Positions 1 through 11,516 of a stretch of 64,000 nucleotides of DNA are shown piece by piece (within the stretch, counting starts at the first letter, position 1; the number at the start of each line of letters is the position of its first letter). The notes under the pieces were generated by a model, which saw nothing but the letters and a program-made list of their open reading frames with translations, ran no database searches and was not told the DNA's origin. The stretch is from contig NW_003158211.1 of NCBI RefSeq assembly GCF_000003605.2, positions 1 to 64,000 of the forward strand, read 5' to 3'. This DNA comes from Saccoglossus kowalevskii (Eukaryota; Hemichordata; Enteropneusta; Harrimaniidae). A program made the translations under genes and the position numbers.

Positions 1-201
1 CTGCATCGATTACTTGAAATTCAGCCGTATTGCCGGCCATTTCATATTTTTTAATGTTTCAAAAACGATATCGCTTTCACGGGTACCTCCAATAACTGAC
101 CTATGAGCTCTACATACTTTGAGTAACACTACGCTAATTTAACACCAATTAACGAAACTTTTATTCACATTTTCGAACTTTTAACTAATAGACTTGTTAA
201 T
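1..201 (+). repeat. Partial unit U0 (3' part)
   Basis: Last 201 bp of a unit cut by the window edge. It has the gggtacctccaataa variant otherwise seen before U50. Its DR1 is damaged (tgacctatgagct). Confidence 0.9.
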
Positions 202-1131
202 ATAATATCACAGGTAACAATCTCGAATGAAACTACCAACTTTGCAATAGCTTTTTACAACTTTGTTGCAGTTGGTTGTCGATTTTACGGTTGCTGTTGT
301 GATAATCTGCTTATATAGGAGACATTCTCGGAACATTTACATAATGTTCTCGAAATTTAACTGCGGGGCTGTCATGACAATGACTTAGGTTAAATATATA
401 AGCAACTCCGCCAACATTTCCTTCGCTTATTCCAACATTGCACGGTGTTTTCTAACATTTTACCTTCAGCTCATGGGAACAACTATAGACTGCTTTCAAT
501 TGGCTTTTATTGATTTTTTCGACTTTACAACTGCGCGTTTCTATATGCCACCAATATAGGTCATACATACAAATACATCTACTAACTTTTCAATAACTTT
601 GCACAACTTTGCAATCACTTTGAACAATTTTGCACGGAGTAGTGACAGCGTAAATCCCACTACGTGCCGACAGCTCAGCAACTTGTTCTTGAATATTAGA
701 AGGAATTTGAAAACTTTCCATAAATTAAAAATTCCACGATTTTCCACTATAAATGATCGACATCATAGTAAGAAAGAATGCAGGAACGTTGCCTTATATA
801 TTTTCGATATGCGTGATGAAACAAAAAAAATAAACTCAACAGCTCATTTACTCAGGCAGTCTCTAAGCAAGAACTAACCACGCCAGTTTGTGCTTTACTT
901 TAAACATTGGTCGATCACCTAATCACACAGCTGCATCGATTATTTGAAATTCAGCTGAATTGCCGGCTATTTCAGATTTTTTAATGTTTCAAAAACGATA
1001 TCGCTTTCACAGGTACCTCCTATAATTGACCTATGACCTCTACATACTTTGAGTAACACTACGATAATTTAACACCAATTAACGAAACATTTATTCACAT
1101 TTTCGAACTTTTAACTATTGGACTTGTTAAT
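202..1131 (+). repeat. Satellite unit U1 (930 bp), rare a3 class
   Basis: Haplotype a3, taggagacattctc at block b, c2, d2. The anchor reads ATAATATC, so the ATG is lost. It shares ttacataatg with U50. Near 721-735 it lacks about 10 bp (ccataaattaaaaattcc), a loss shared with U35, which explains the short length. Confidence 0.93.
1027..1039 (-). promoter_or_regulatory. DR1 nuclear-receptor-type element (representative)
   Basis: The plus strand reads tgacctatgacct, i.e. AGGTCA-T-AGGTCA on the minus strand: two perfect half-sites with 1-bp spacing. This is known as the DR1 layout bound by RXR/USP, HNF4 and COUP-TF/SVP type receptors. Almost every unit and every truncated unit carries it at the same place, about 105 bp before the next anchor. 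A further AGGTAC lies about 10 bp away on the same strand. Binding is inferred, not shown. Confidence 0.4.
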
Positions 1132-2073
1132 ATGATATCACAGGTAACAATCCCGAATGAAACTACCAACTTTGCAATCGCTTTTTACAACTTTGTAAGC
1201 AGTTTCTTGTCGATTTTTCCGTTGGCTGTGGTGATAATCTGCTTATATATGAGACATTATCAGAACATTTACTTAATGTTTTCTAAATTTAACTGCGGAG
1301 TTGTCATGAAAATGACTTACGTTAAATATATAAACAACTCCGCCAACATTTCCATCGTTTTTTCCAACATTGCACGGTGTTTTCAAACATTTTGCCCTCA
1401 CCTCATGGCAACATCTCCAGGCTGCTTTCAATTGGCTTTTATTAAATTTCTCTACTTTGCAACTGCGCGTTTCTATATGCCAACAACTTAGGTCATACAT
1501 ACAAATACATCTACAAACTTTGCAATAACTTTGCACAACTTTGCAATCACTTTGAACAACTTTGCACGGAGTGGTAACAGCGTAAATCCCACTACGTGCC
1601 GACAGATCAGCAACTTGTTCTTGAAATTAGAAGGAATATGAAAACTGTCCATTAATTAAAACAGTTACAATAATTACACGATTTCCCACTATAAATAATC
1701 GACATCACGGTAAGAAAGAATGCAGGAACGTTGCCTTATATATTTTCGATATGCGTGATGAAACAAAAAAATAAACTCAACAGCTCATTTACTCAAGCAG
1801 TCTCCCATGCAAGAACTAACCACGCCCGTTTGTACTTTACTTTAAACATTGGTCGATCAACTAACCACACAGCTGCATCGATTATTGGAAATTCAACCAA
1901 ATTGCCGGCTATTTCAGATTTTTTTATTTTTCAAAAATGATATCGCTTTCACATGTACCTCCTATAACTGACCTTTGACCTCTTCATACTTTGAGTAACA
2001 CTACGATAATTTAACACCAATTAACGAAACATTTATTCACATTTTCGAACTTTTAACTATTGGACTTGTTAAT
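1132..2073 (+). repeat. Satellite unit U2 (942 bp), open-frame type
   Basis: Haplotype a1-b4-c1-d1. The 119-codon frame is open at 1132-1491. It has the ccaggctgc variant in place of atagactgc, shared with U4. The tail carries the canonical DR1 (tgacctttgacct). Confidence 0.93.
1969..1981 (-). promoter_or_regulatory. Canonical DR1 (AGGTCA-A-AGGTCA)
   Basis: The spacer base is A in the minus-strand reading, giving the textbook DR1. This is a one-base variant of the element in neighbouring units. Confidence 0.4.
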
Positions 2074-3013
2074 ATGATATCACAGGTAACAATCCCGAAT
2101 GAAACTACCAACTTTGCAATCGCTTTTTACAACTTTGTAAGCAGTTTCTTGTCGATTTTTTGGTAGGCTGTGGTGATAATCTGCTTATATATAAGACATT
2201 CTCGGAACATTTACTTAATGTTTTCGAAATTTAACTGCGGGGTTGTCATGAAAATGACTTACGTTAAATATATAAGCAACTCCGCCAACATTTCCATCGT
2301 TTTTTTCCAACTTTGCACGTTGTTTTCAAACATTTTGCCCTCACCTCATGGCAACATCTATAGACTGCTTTCAATTGGCTTTTATTGAATTTCTCGACTT
2401 TACAACTGCGCGTTTCAATATGCCAACAACTTAAGTCATATATACAAATACATCTACCAACTTTTCAATAACTTTGCACAACTTTGCAATCACTTTGAAC
2501 AACTTTGCACGGAGTGGTAACAGCGTACATCCCACTACGTGCCGACAGCTCAGCATCTTGTTGTTGAAATCTAGAACGAATTTAAAAACTTTGGATTAAT
2601 TAAACAGTTACAAATGTCTACTATTTTCCACTATAATGATCTACATCACAGTAAAAAAAATGCAGGAACGTTGCCTTATATATTTTCGATATGCGTGATG
2701 AAACAAAACAAAATAAACTCAACAGGTCATTACTCAGGCAGTCTCCTATGCAAGAACTAAACACGTCCGTTTGTGCTTTACTTTAAACATTTGTCGATCA
2801 CCTAACCACACAGCTGCATCGATTATTTGAAATTCAGCTGAATTGCCGGCAATTTCAGATTTTTTAATGTTTCAAAAAGGATATCGCTTTCACAGGTACC
2901 TCCTATAATTGACCTATGACCTCTACATACTTTGATTAACACTACGATAATTTAACACCAATTAACGAAACATTTATTCACATTTTCGAGTTTTAACTAT
3001 TGGACTTGTTAAT
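2074..3013 (+). repeat. Satellite unit U3 (940 bp)
   Basis: Haplotype a2-b1-c1-d1. A longer T-run before ccaactttgc shifts the frame. The tail has atgtctactattttcc, shared with U21. Confidence 0.93.
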
Positions 3014-3957
3014 ATGATATCACAGGTAACAATCCCGAATGAAACTATCAACTTTGCAATCGCTTTTTACAACTTTGTAAGCAGTTTCTTGTCGATTTTC
3101 TGGTAGGCTGTGTTGATAATCTGCTTATATATAAGACATTCTCGGAACATTTACTTAATGTTTTCGAAATTTAACTGCGGGGTTGTCATGAAAATGACTT
3201 ACGTTAAATATATAAACAACTCCGCCAACATTTCCTTCGTTTTTTCCAACATTGCACGGTGTTTTCAAACATTTTGCCCTCACCTCATGGCAACATCTCC
3301 AGGCTGCTTTCAATTGGCTTTCATTAAATTTCTCCACTTTGCAACTGCGCGTTTCTATATGCCAACAACTTAGGTCATACATACAAATACATCTACAAAC
3401 TTTGCAATAACTTTGCACAACTTTGCAATCACTTTGAACAACTTTGCACGGAGTGGTAACAGCGTAAATCCCACTACGTGCCGACAGATCAGCAACTTGT
3501 TCTTGAAATTAGAAGGAATATGAAAACTGTCCATTAATTAAAACAGTTACAATAATTCCACGATTTTCCACTACAAATGATCGACATCACAGTAAGAAAG
3601 AATGCAGGAACGTTTCCTTATATGTTTTTCATATGCGTGATGGAACAAAAAAATAAACTCAACAGCTCATTTACTCAGGCAGTCACCCTTGCAAGAACTA
3701 ACCACGCCTGTTTGTGCTTTACTTTAAAAACATTGGTCGATCACCTAATCACACAGCTGCATCGATTATTGGAAATTCAGCCGAATTGCCGGCTATTTCA
3801 GATTTTTTTATTTTTCAAAAATGATATCGCTTTCACATGTACCTCCTATAACTGACCTATGACCTCTACATACTTTGAGTAACACTACGATAATTTAACA
3901 CCAATTAACGAAACATTTATTCACATTTTCGAACTTTTAACTATTGGACTTGTTAAT
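3014..3957 (+). repeat. Satellite unit U4 (944 bp)
   Basis: Haplotype a2 (ctggtagg)-b1-c1-d1. Its ccaggctgc and the following 3' half match U2 closely, so it is a mosaic of an a2 front and a U2-like back. Confidence 0.93.
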
Positions 3958-4900
3958 ATGATATCACAGGTAACAATCCCAAATGAAACTACCAACTTTA
4001 CAATCGCTTTTTACAACTTTGTAAGCAGTTTCTTGTCGATTTTTTGGTAGGCTGTGGTGATAATCTGCTTATATATAAGACATTCTCGGAACATTTACTT
4101 AATGTTTTCGAAATTTAACTGCGGGGTTGTCATGAAAATGACTTACGTTAAATATATAAGCAACTCCGCCAACATTTCCATCGTTTTTTTCCAACTTTGC
4201 ACGGTGTTTTCAAACATTTTGCCCTCACCTCATGGCAACATTTATAGACTGCTTTCAATTGGCTTTTATTGAATTTCTCAACTTTACAACTGCGCGTTTC
4301 TATATGCCAACAACTTAAGTCATATATACAAATACATCTACCAACTTTTCAATAACTTTGCACAACTTTGCAATCACTTTGAACAACTTTGCACGGAGTG
4401 GTAACAGCGTACATCCCACTACGTGCCGACAGATCAGCAACTTGTTCTTGAAATTAGAAGGAATTGAAAACTGTCAATTAATTAAAACAGTTACAATAAT
4501 TCCACGATTTCCCACTATAAATGATCGACATCACAGTAAGAAAGAATGCAGGAACGTTGCCTTATATATTTTCGATATGCGTGATGGAACGAAAAAAATA
4601 AACTCAACAGCTCATTTACTCAGGCAGTCTCCTATGCAAGAACTAACCACGCCCGTTTGTGCTTTACTTTAAACATTGGTCAATCACCTAACCTCACAGC
4701 TGCATCGATTATTTGAAATTCAGCTGAATTGCCGGCTATTTCAGATTTTTTAATGTTTCAAAAACGATATCGCTTTCACAGGTACCTCCTATAATTGACC
4801 TATGACCTCTACATACTTTGAGTAACACTACGATAATTTAACACCAATTAACGAAACATTTATTCACATTTTCGAACTTTTAACTATTGGACTTGTTAAT
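3958..4900 (+). repeat. Satellite unit U5 (943 bp)
   Basis: Haplotype a2-b1-c1-d1. Private changes cccaaatgaaac, aacatttatag and tttctcaac are shared with U51 about 43.4 kb away, marking the two as recent copies. Confidence 0.93.
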
Positions 4901-5849
4901 ATGATATCACAGGTAACAATCCCGAATGAAACTACCAACTTTGCAATCGCTTTTTACAACTTTGTAAGCAGTTTCTTGTCGATTTTTCCGTTGGCTGTTG
5001 TGATAATCTGCTTATATATAAGACAGACATTACCGGAACATTTACTTAATGTTTTCGAAATTTAACTGCGGGGTTGCCATGAAAATGACTTACGTTAAAT
5101 ATATAAGCAACTCCGCCAACATTTCCTTTGTTTTTTCCAACTTTGCACGGTGTTTTCAAACATTTTGCCCTCACCTCATGGCAACATCTATAGACTGCTT
5201 TAAATTGGCTTTTATTGAATTTCTTGACTTTACAACTGCGCGTTTCTACATGCCAACAACTTAGGCCATATATACAAATACATCTACCAACTTTTCAATA
5301 ACTTTGCACAACTTTGCAATCACTTTGAACAACTTTGCACGGAGTGGTAACAGCGTAAATCCCACTACGTGCCGACAGATCAGCAACTTGTTCTTGAAAT
5401 TTGAAGGAATTTGAAAACTTTCCATTAATTAAAACAGTTACAAAAATTCCACGATTTTCCACTACAAATGATCGACATCACAGTAAGAAAGAATGCAGGA
5501 ACGTTTCCTTATATGTTTTTGATATGCGTGATGGAACAAAAAAAATAAACTCAACAGCTCATTTACTGAATCAGTCTCCCTTGCAAGAACTAACCACGCC
5601 TGTTTGTGCTTTACTTTAAAAACATTGGTCGATCACCTAATCACACAGCTATATCGATTATTTGAAATTCAGCCGAATTGCCGACTATTTCAGATTTTTT
5701 AATGTTTCAAAAACGATATCGCTTTCACAGGTACCTCCTATAATTGACCTATGACCTCTACATACTTTGATTAACACTTCGATAATTTAACACCAATTAC
5801 CGAAACATTTATTCACATTTTCGAACTTTTAACTATTGGACTTGTTAAT
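4901..5849 (+). repeat. Satellite unit U6 (949 bp), b3 insertion type
   Basis: Haplotype a1-b3-c1-d1 with gttgccatg. The 4-bp insertion (agacagacatta) accounts for most of the extra length and shifts the 119-codon frame. Confidence 0.93.
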
Positions 5850-6793
5850 ATGATATCACAGGTAACAATCCCGAATGAAACTATCAACTTTGCAATCGCT
5901 TTTTACAACTTTGTAAGCAGTTTCTTGTCGATTTATTGGTAGGCTGTGGTGATAATCTGCTTATATATGATTCATTCTTGGAACATTTACTTAATGTTTT
6001 CGACATTTAATTGCGGGGTTGTCATGACAATGACTTAGGTTAAATATATAAGCAACTCCGCCAACATTTCCTTCGCTTATTCCAACATTGCACGGTGTTT
6101 TCTAACATTTTACCTTCAGCTCATGGGAACAACTATAGACTGCTTTCAATTGGCTTTTATTGATTTTTTTCGACTTTACAACTGCGCGTTTCTATATGCC
6201 AACAACGTAGGTCATACATACAAATACATCTACTAACATTTCAATAACTTTGCACAACTTTGCAATCACTTTGAACAACTTTGCACGGAGTGGTAACAGC
6301 GTAAATCCCACTACGTGCCGACAGATCAGCAACTTGTTCTTGAAATTAGAAGGAATTTGAAAACTGTCCATTAATTAAAACAGTTACAACAATTCCACGA
6401 TTTCCCACTATAAATGATCGACATCGCAGTAAGAAAAATGCAGGAACGTTGCCTTATATAATTTCGATATGCGTGATGAAACAAAAAAAAATAAACTCAA
6501 CAGCTCATTTACTCAGGTAGTCTCCTATGCAAGAACTAACCACGCCCGTTTGTGCTTTACTTTAAACATTGGTCGATCACCTAACCTCACAGCTGCATCG
6601 ATTATTTGAAATTCAGCTGAATTGCCGGCTATTTCAGATTTTTTAATGTTTCAAAAACGATATCGCTTTCACAGGTACCTCCTATAATTGACCTATGACC
6701 TCTACATACTTTGAGTAACACTACGATAATTTAACACCAATTAACGAAACATTTATTCACATTTTCGAACTTTTAACTATTGGACTTGTTAAT
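5850..6793 (+). repeat. Satellite unit U7 (944 bp)
   Basis: Haplotype a2 (ttattggtagg), tatgattcattcttgg at block b, c2, d2. Confidence 0.93.
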
Positions 6794-6903
6794 ATGATAT
6801 CACAGGTAACAAACCCGAATGAAACTACCAACTTTGCAATCGCTTTTTACAACTTTGTTAGCAGTTTCTTGTCGATTTTTCCGTTGGCTGTTGTGATAAT
6901 CTG

Positions 6904-6915
6904 CTTATATATAAG
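6904..6915. other. TATA-rich 12-bp palindrome (reference copy)
   Basis: CTTATATATAAG is a perfect palindrome in b1 and b3 units and is lost in b2 and b4 units (tatatgaggc, tatatgagac). It resembles a TATA box on both strands; promoter activity is speculative. Confidence 0.35.
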
Positions 6916-6988
6916 ACATTCTCGGAACATTTACTTAATGTTTTCGAAATTTAACTGCGGGGTTGCCATGAAAATGACTTACGTTAAA

Positions 6989-6996
6989 TATATAAG
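6989..6996 (+). promoter_or_regulatory. TATA-box-like TATATAAG (reference copy)
   Basis: Fits the TATAWAAG consensus and is retained in most units of all classes. No convincing initiator was seen 25-35 bp downstream. An AATAAA lies about 440 bp downstream in the A-run (7433-7438). Confidence 0.25.
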
Positions 6997-7177
6997 CAAC
7001 TCCGCCAACATTTCCTTTGTTTTTTCCAACTTTGCACGGTGTTTTCAAACATTTTGCCCTCACCTCATGGCAACATCTATAGACTGCTTTCAATTGGCTT
7101 TTATTGAATTTCTTGACTTTACAACTGCGGGTTTCTACATGCCAACAACTTAGGCCATATATACAAATAAATCTACC

Positions 7178-7230
7178 AACTTTTCAATAACTTTGCACAA
7201 CTTTGCAATCACTTTGAACAACTTTGCATG
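7178..7230 (+). repeat. Short internal AACTTTGCA-like subrepeats (reference copy in U8)
   Basis: Five imperfect copies about 10-11 bp apart (aacttttca, aactttgca twice, cactttgaa, aactttgca), present at the same place in every full unit. Single copies of the motif also occur near offsets 31 and 231. The spacing is close to one DNA turn. Confidence 0.75.
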
Positions 7231-7552
7231 GAGTGGTAACAGCGTAAATCCCACTACGTGCCGACAGATCAGCAACTTGTTCTTGAAATTAGAAGGAATT
7301 TGAAAACTTTCCATTAATTAAAACAGTTACAAAAATTCCACGATTTTCCACTACAAATGATCGACATCACAGTAAGAAAGAATGCAGGAACGTTTCCTTA
7401 TATGTTTTTGATATGCGTGATGGAACAAAAAAAATAAACTCAACAGCTCATTTACTCAGGCAGTCTCCTATGCAAGAACTAACCACGCCCGTTTGTGCTT
7501 TACTTTAAACATTGGTCGATCACCTAACCTCACAGCTGCATCGATTATTTGA

Positions 7553-7566
7553 AATTCAGCTGAATT
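7553..7566. other. 14-bp palindrome AATTCAGCTGAATT (reference copy)
   Basis: Perfect palindrome in units with the cagctgaatt variant; broken in units with cagccgaatt or cagcggaatt. It contains CAGCTG, an E-box core. Could be chance. Confidence 0.35.
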
Positions 7567-7735
7567 GCCGGCTATTTCAGATTTTTTAATGTTTCAAAAA
7601 CGATATCGCTTTCACAGGTACCTCCTATAATTGACCTATGACCTCTACATACTTTGAGTAACACTACGATAATTTAACACCAATTAACGAACATTTATTC
7701 ACATTTTCGAACTTTTAACTATTGCACTTGTTAAT

Positions 7736-8680
7736 ATGATATCACAGGTAACAATCCCGAATGAAACTACCAACTTTGCAATCGCTTTTTACAACTTTGT
7801 AAGCAGTTTCTTGTCGATTTTTTGTTAGGCTGTGGTGATAATCTGCTTATATATAAGACATTCTCGGAACATTTACTTAATGTTTTCGAAATTTAACTGC
7901 GGGGTTGTCATGAAAATTACTTACGTTAAATATATAAGCAACTCCGCCAACATTTTCTTTGTTTTTTCCAACTTTGCACGGTGTTTTCAAACATTTTGCC
8001 CTCACCTCATGGCAACATCTATAGACTGCTTTCAATTGGCTTTTATTGAATTTCTAGACTTTACAACTGCGCGTTTCTACATGCCAACAACTTAGGCCAT
8101 ATATACAAATACATCTACCAACTTTTCAATAACTTTGCACAACTTTGCAATCACTTTGAACAACTTTGCACGGAGTGGTAACAGCGTAAATCCCACTACG
8201 TGCCGACAGCTCAGTAACTTGTTCTTGAAAATTAGAAGGAATTTGAAAACTTTCCATTAATTAAAACAGTTACAAAAATTCCACGATTTTCCACTACACA
8301 TGATCGACATCACAGTAAGAAAGAATGCAGGAACGTTTCCTTATATGTTTTGTTATGCGTGATGGAACAAAAAAAATAAACTCAACAGCTCATTTACTCA
8401 ATCAGTCTCCCTTGCAATAACTAACCACGCCTGTTTGTGCTTTACTTTAAAAACATTGGTCGATCACCTAATCACACAGCTGCATCGATTATTTGAAATT
8501 TAGCCGAATTGCCGGCTATTTCAGATTTTTTAATGTTTCAAAAACGATATCGCTTTCACAGGTACCTCCTATAATTGACCTATGACCTCTACATACTTTG
8601 ATTAACACTTCGATAATTTAACACCAATTAACGAAACATTTATTCACATTTTCGAACTTTTAACTATTGGACTTGTTAAT
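7736..8680 (+). repeat. Satellite unit U9 (945 bp)
   Basis: Haplotype a2 variant (tttgttaggctgtgg)-b1-c1 (aaaattacttacg)-d1. The gttagg variant is shared only with U10, the next unit, suggesting local spread. Confidence 0.93.
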
Positions 8681-9625
8681 ATGATATCACAGGTAACAAT
8701 CCCGAATGAAACTACCAACTTTGCAATCGCTTTTTACAACTTTGTAAGCAGTTTCTTGTCGATTTTTTGTTAGGCTGTGGTGATAATCTGCTTATATATG
8801 AGGCATTCTTGGAGCATTTACTTAATGTTTTCGAAATTTAACTGCGGGGTTGTCATGACAATGACTTACGTTAAATATATAAGCAACTCCGCCAACATTT
8901 TCTTTGATTTTTCCAACTTTGCACGGTGTTTTCAAACATATTGCCCTCACTTCATGGCAACATCTATAGACTGCTTTCAATTGGCTTTTATTGAATTTCT
9001 CGACTTTACAACTGCGCGTTTCTACATGCCAACAACTTAGGCCATATATACAAACACATCTTCCAACTTTTCAATAACTTTGCACAACTTTGCAATCACT
9101 TTGAACAACTTTGCACGGAGTGGTAACAGCGTAAATCCCACTACGTGCCGACAGCTCAGCAACTTGTTCTTGAAAATTAGAAGGAAATTGAAAACTTTCC
9201 ATTAATTAAAACAGTTACAACAATTCCACGATTTCCCACTATAAATGATCGACATCACAGTAAGAAAGAATGCAGGAACGTTGCCTTATATATTTTCGAT
9301 ATGCGTGATCAAAACAAAAAAATAAAATCAACAGCTCATTTACTCAGGCAGTCTCCTATGCAAGAACTAACCCACGCCCGTTTGTGCTTTACTTTAAACA
9401 TTCGTCGATCACCTAATCACACAGCTGCATCGATTATTTGAAATTCAGCGGAATTGCCGGCTATTTCAAATTTTTTAATGTTTCAAAAACGATATCGCTT
9501 TCACAGGTACCTCCTATAATTGACCTATGACCTCTACATACTTTGAGTAACACTACGATAATTTAACACCAATTAACGAAACATTTATTCACATTTTCGA
9601 ACTTTTAACTATTGGACTTGTTAAT
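8681..9625 (+). repeat. Satellite unit U10 (945 bp), mosaic
   Basis: a2 (gttagg)-b2 front, then atgacaatgacttacg (first half c2, last bases c1) and a d1 back with ttcatggcaac. The switch lies inside block c, so it looks like a gene-conversion or crossover joint. Confidence 0.93.
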
Positions 9626-10570
9626 ATGATATCACAGGTAACAATCCCGAATGAAACTACCAACTTTGCAATCGCTTTTTACAACTTTGTAAGCAGTTTC
9701 TTGTCGATTTTTTGGTAGGCTGTGGTGATAATCTGCTTATATATGAGGCATTCTTGGAACATTTACTTAATGTTTTCGAAATTTAACTGCGGGGTTATCA
9801 TGACAATGACTTAGGTTAAATATATAAGCAACTCCGCCAACATTTCCTTCGCTTATTCCAACATTGCACGGTGTTTTCTAACATTTTACCTTCAGCTCAT
9901 GGGAACAACTATAGACTGCTTTCAATTGGCTTTTATTGATTTTTTCGACTTTACAACTGCGTGTTTCTATATGCCAACAACTTAGGTCATACATATAAAT
10001 ACATCTACCAACTTTTCAATAACTTTGCACAACTTTGCAATCACTTTGAACAACTTTGCACGGAGTGGTAACAGCGTAAATCCCAATACGTGCCGACAGA
10101 TCAGCAACTTGTTCTTGAAATTAGAAGGAATTTGAAAACTGTCCATTAATTAAAACAGTTACAACAATTCCACGATTTCCCACTATAAATGATCGACATC
10201 ACAGTAAGAAAGAATGCAGAAACGTTGCTTTATATATTTTCGATATGCGTGATCAAAACAAAAAAAATAAAATCAACAGCTCATTTACTCAGGCAGTCTC
10301 CTATGCAAGAACTAACCCACGCCCGTTTGTGCTTTACTTTAAACATTGGTCGATCACATAATCACACAGCTGCATCGATTATTTGAAATTCAGCGGAATT
10401 GCCGGCTATTTCAAATTTTTTAATGTTTCAAAAACGATATCGCTTTCACAGGTACCTCCTATAATTGACCTATGACCTCTACATACCTTGAGTAACACTA
10501 CGATAATTTAACACCAATTAACGAAACATTTATTCACATTTTCGAACTTTTAACTATTGGACTTGTTAAT
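9626..10570 (+). repeat. Satellite unit U11 (945 bp)
   Basis: Haplotype a2-b2-c2 (gttatcatg)-d2. The tail has catataaatac and cccaatacgtgcc, also found in U38 and U60. Confidence 0.93.
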
Positions 10571-11516
10571 ATGATATCACAGGTAACAATCCCGAATGAA
10601 ACTACCAACTTTGCAATCGCTTTTTACAACTTTGTAAGCAGTTTCTTGTCGATTTTTCCGTTGGCTGTTGTGATAATCTGCTTATATATAAGACATTATC
10701 GGAACAATTACTTAATGTTTTCGAAATTTAACTGCGGGGTTGCCATGAAAATGACTTACGTTAAATATATAAGCAACTCCGCCAACATTTCCTTTGTTTT
10801 TTCCAACTTTGCACGGTGTTTTCAAACATTTTGCCCTCACTTCATGGCAACATCTATAGACTGCTTTCAATTGGCTTTTATTGAATTTCTCGACTTTACA
10901 ACTGCGCGTTTCTACATGCCAACAACTTAGGCCATATATACAAATACATCTACCAACTTTTCAATAACTTTGCACAACTTTGCAATCACTTTGAACAACT
11001 TTGCACGGAGTGGTAACAGCGTAAATACCACTACGTGCCGACAGCTCAGCAACTTGTTCTTGAAAATTAGAAGGAATTTGAAAACTTTCCATTAAATAAA
11101 ACAGTTACAAAAATTCCACGATTTTCCTTTACAAATGATCGACATCACAGTAAGAAAGAATGCAGGAACGTTTCCTTATATGTTTTTGATATGCGTGATG
11201 TAAAAAAAAAAAAAAACTCAACAGCTCATTTACTCAATCAGTCTCCCTTGCAAGAACTAACCACGCCTATTTGTGCTTTACTTTAAAAATATTGGTCGAT
11301 CACCTAATCACACAGCTGCATCGATTATTTGAAATTCAGCCGAATTGCCGGCTATTTCAGATATTTTAATGTTTCAAAAACGATATCGCTTTCACAGGTA
11401 CCTCCTATAATTGACCTATGACCTCTACATACTTTGATTAACACTTCGATAATTTAACACCAATTAACGAAACATTTATTCACATTTTCGAACTTTTAAC
11501 TATTGGACTTGTTAAT
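10571..11516 (+). repeat. Satellite unit U12 (946 bp), open-frame type
   Basis: Haplotype a1-b1-c1 (gccatg)-d1. The 119-codon frame is open at 10571-10930. The A-run near 11202 is unusually long and has replaced the usual ggaacaaaaaaataaac pattern. Confidence 0.93.

Larger units (their letters stand above)
6794..7735 (+). repeat. Satellite unit U8 (942 bp), open-frame type
   Basis: Haplotype a1-b1-c1-d1 with gttgccatg but without the b3 insertion. The 119-codon frame is open at 6794-7153. Used here as the reference unit for motif positions. Confidence 0.93.

Noticed and set aside
1010-1020. CENP-B box or similar centromere-protein motif
   Set aside because: No match to the YTTCG....A..CGGG core was found; ttcacgggtacc in U0 and U49 resembles only a few bases.
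6904-6996. Functional promoter in each unit
   Set aside because: TATA-like strings are expected in AT-rich DNA and no initiator or downstream element supports them. Kept only as a low-confidence motif.
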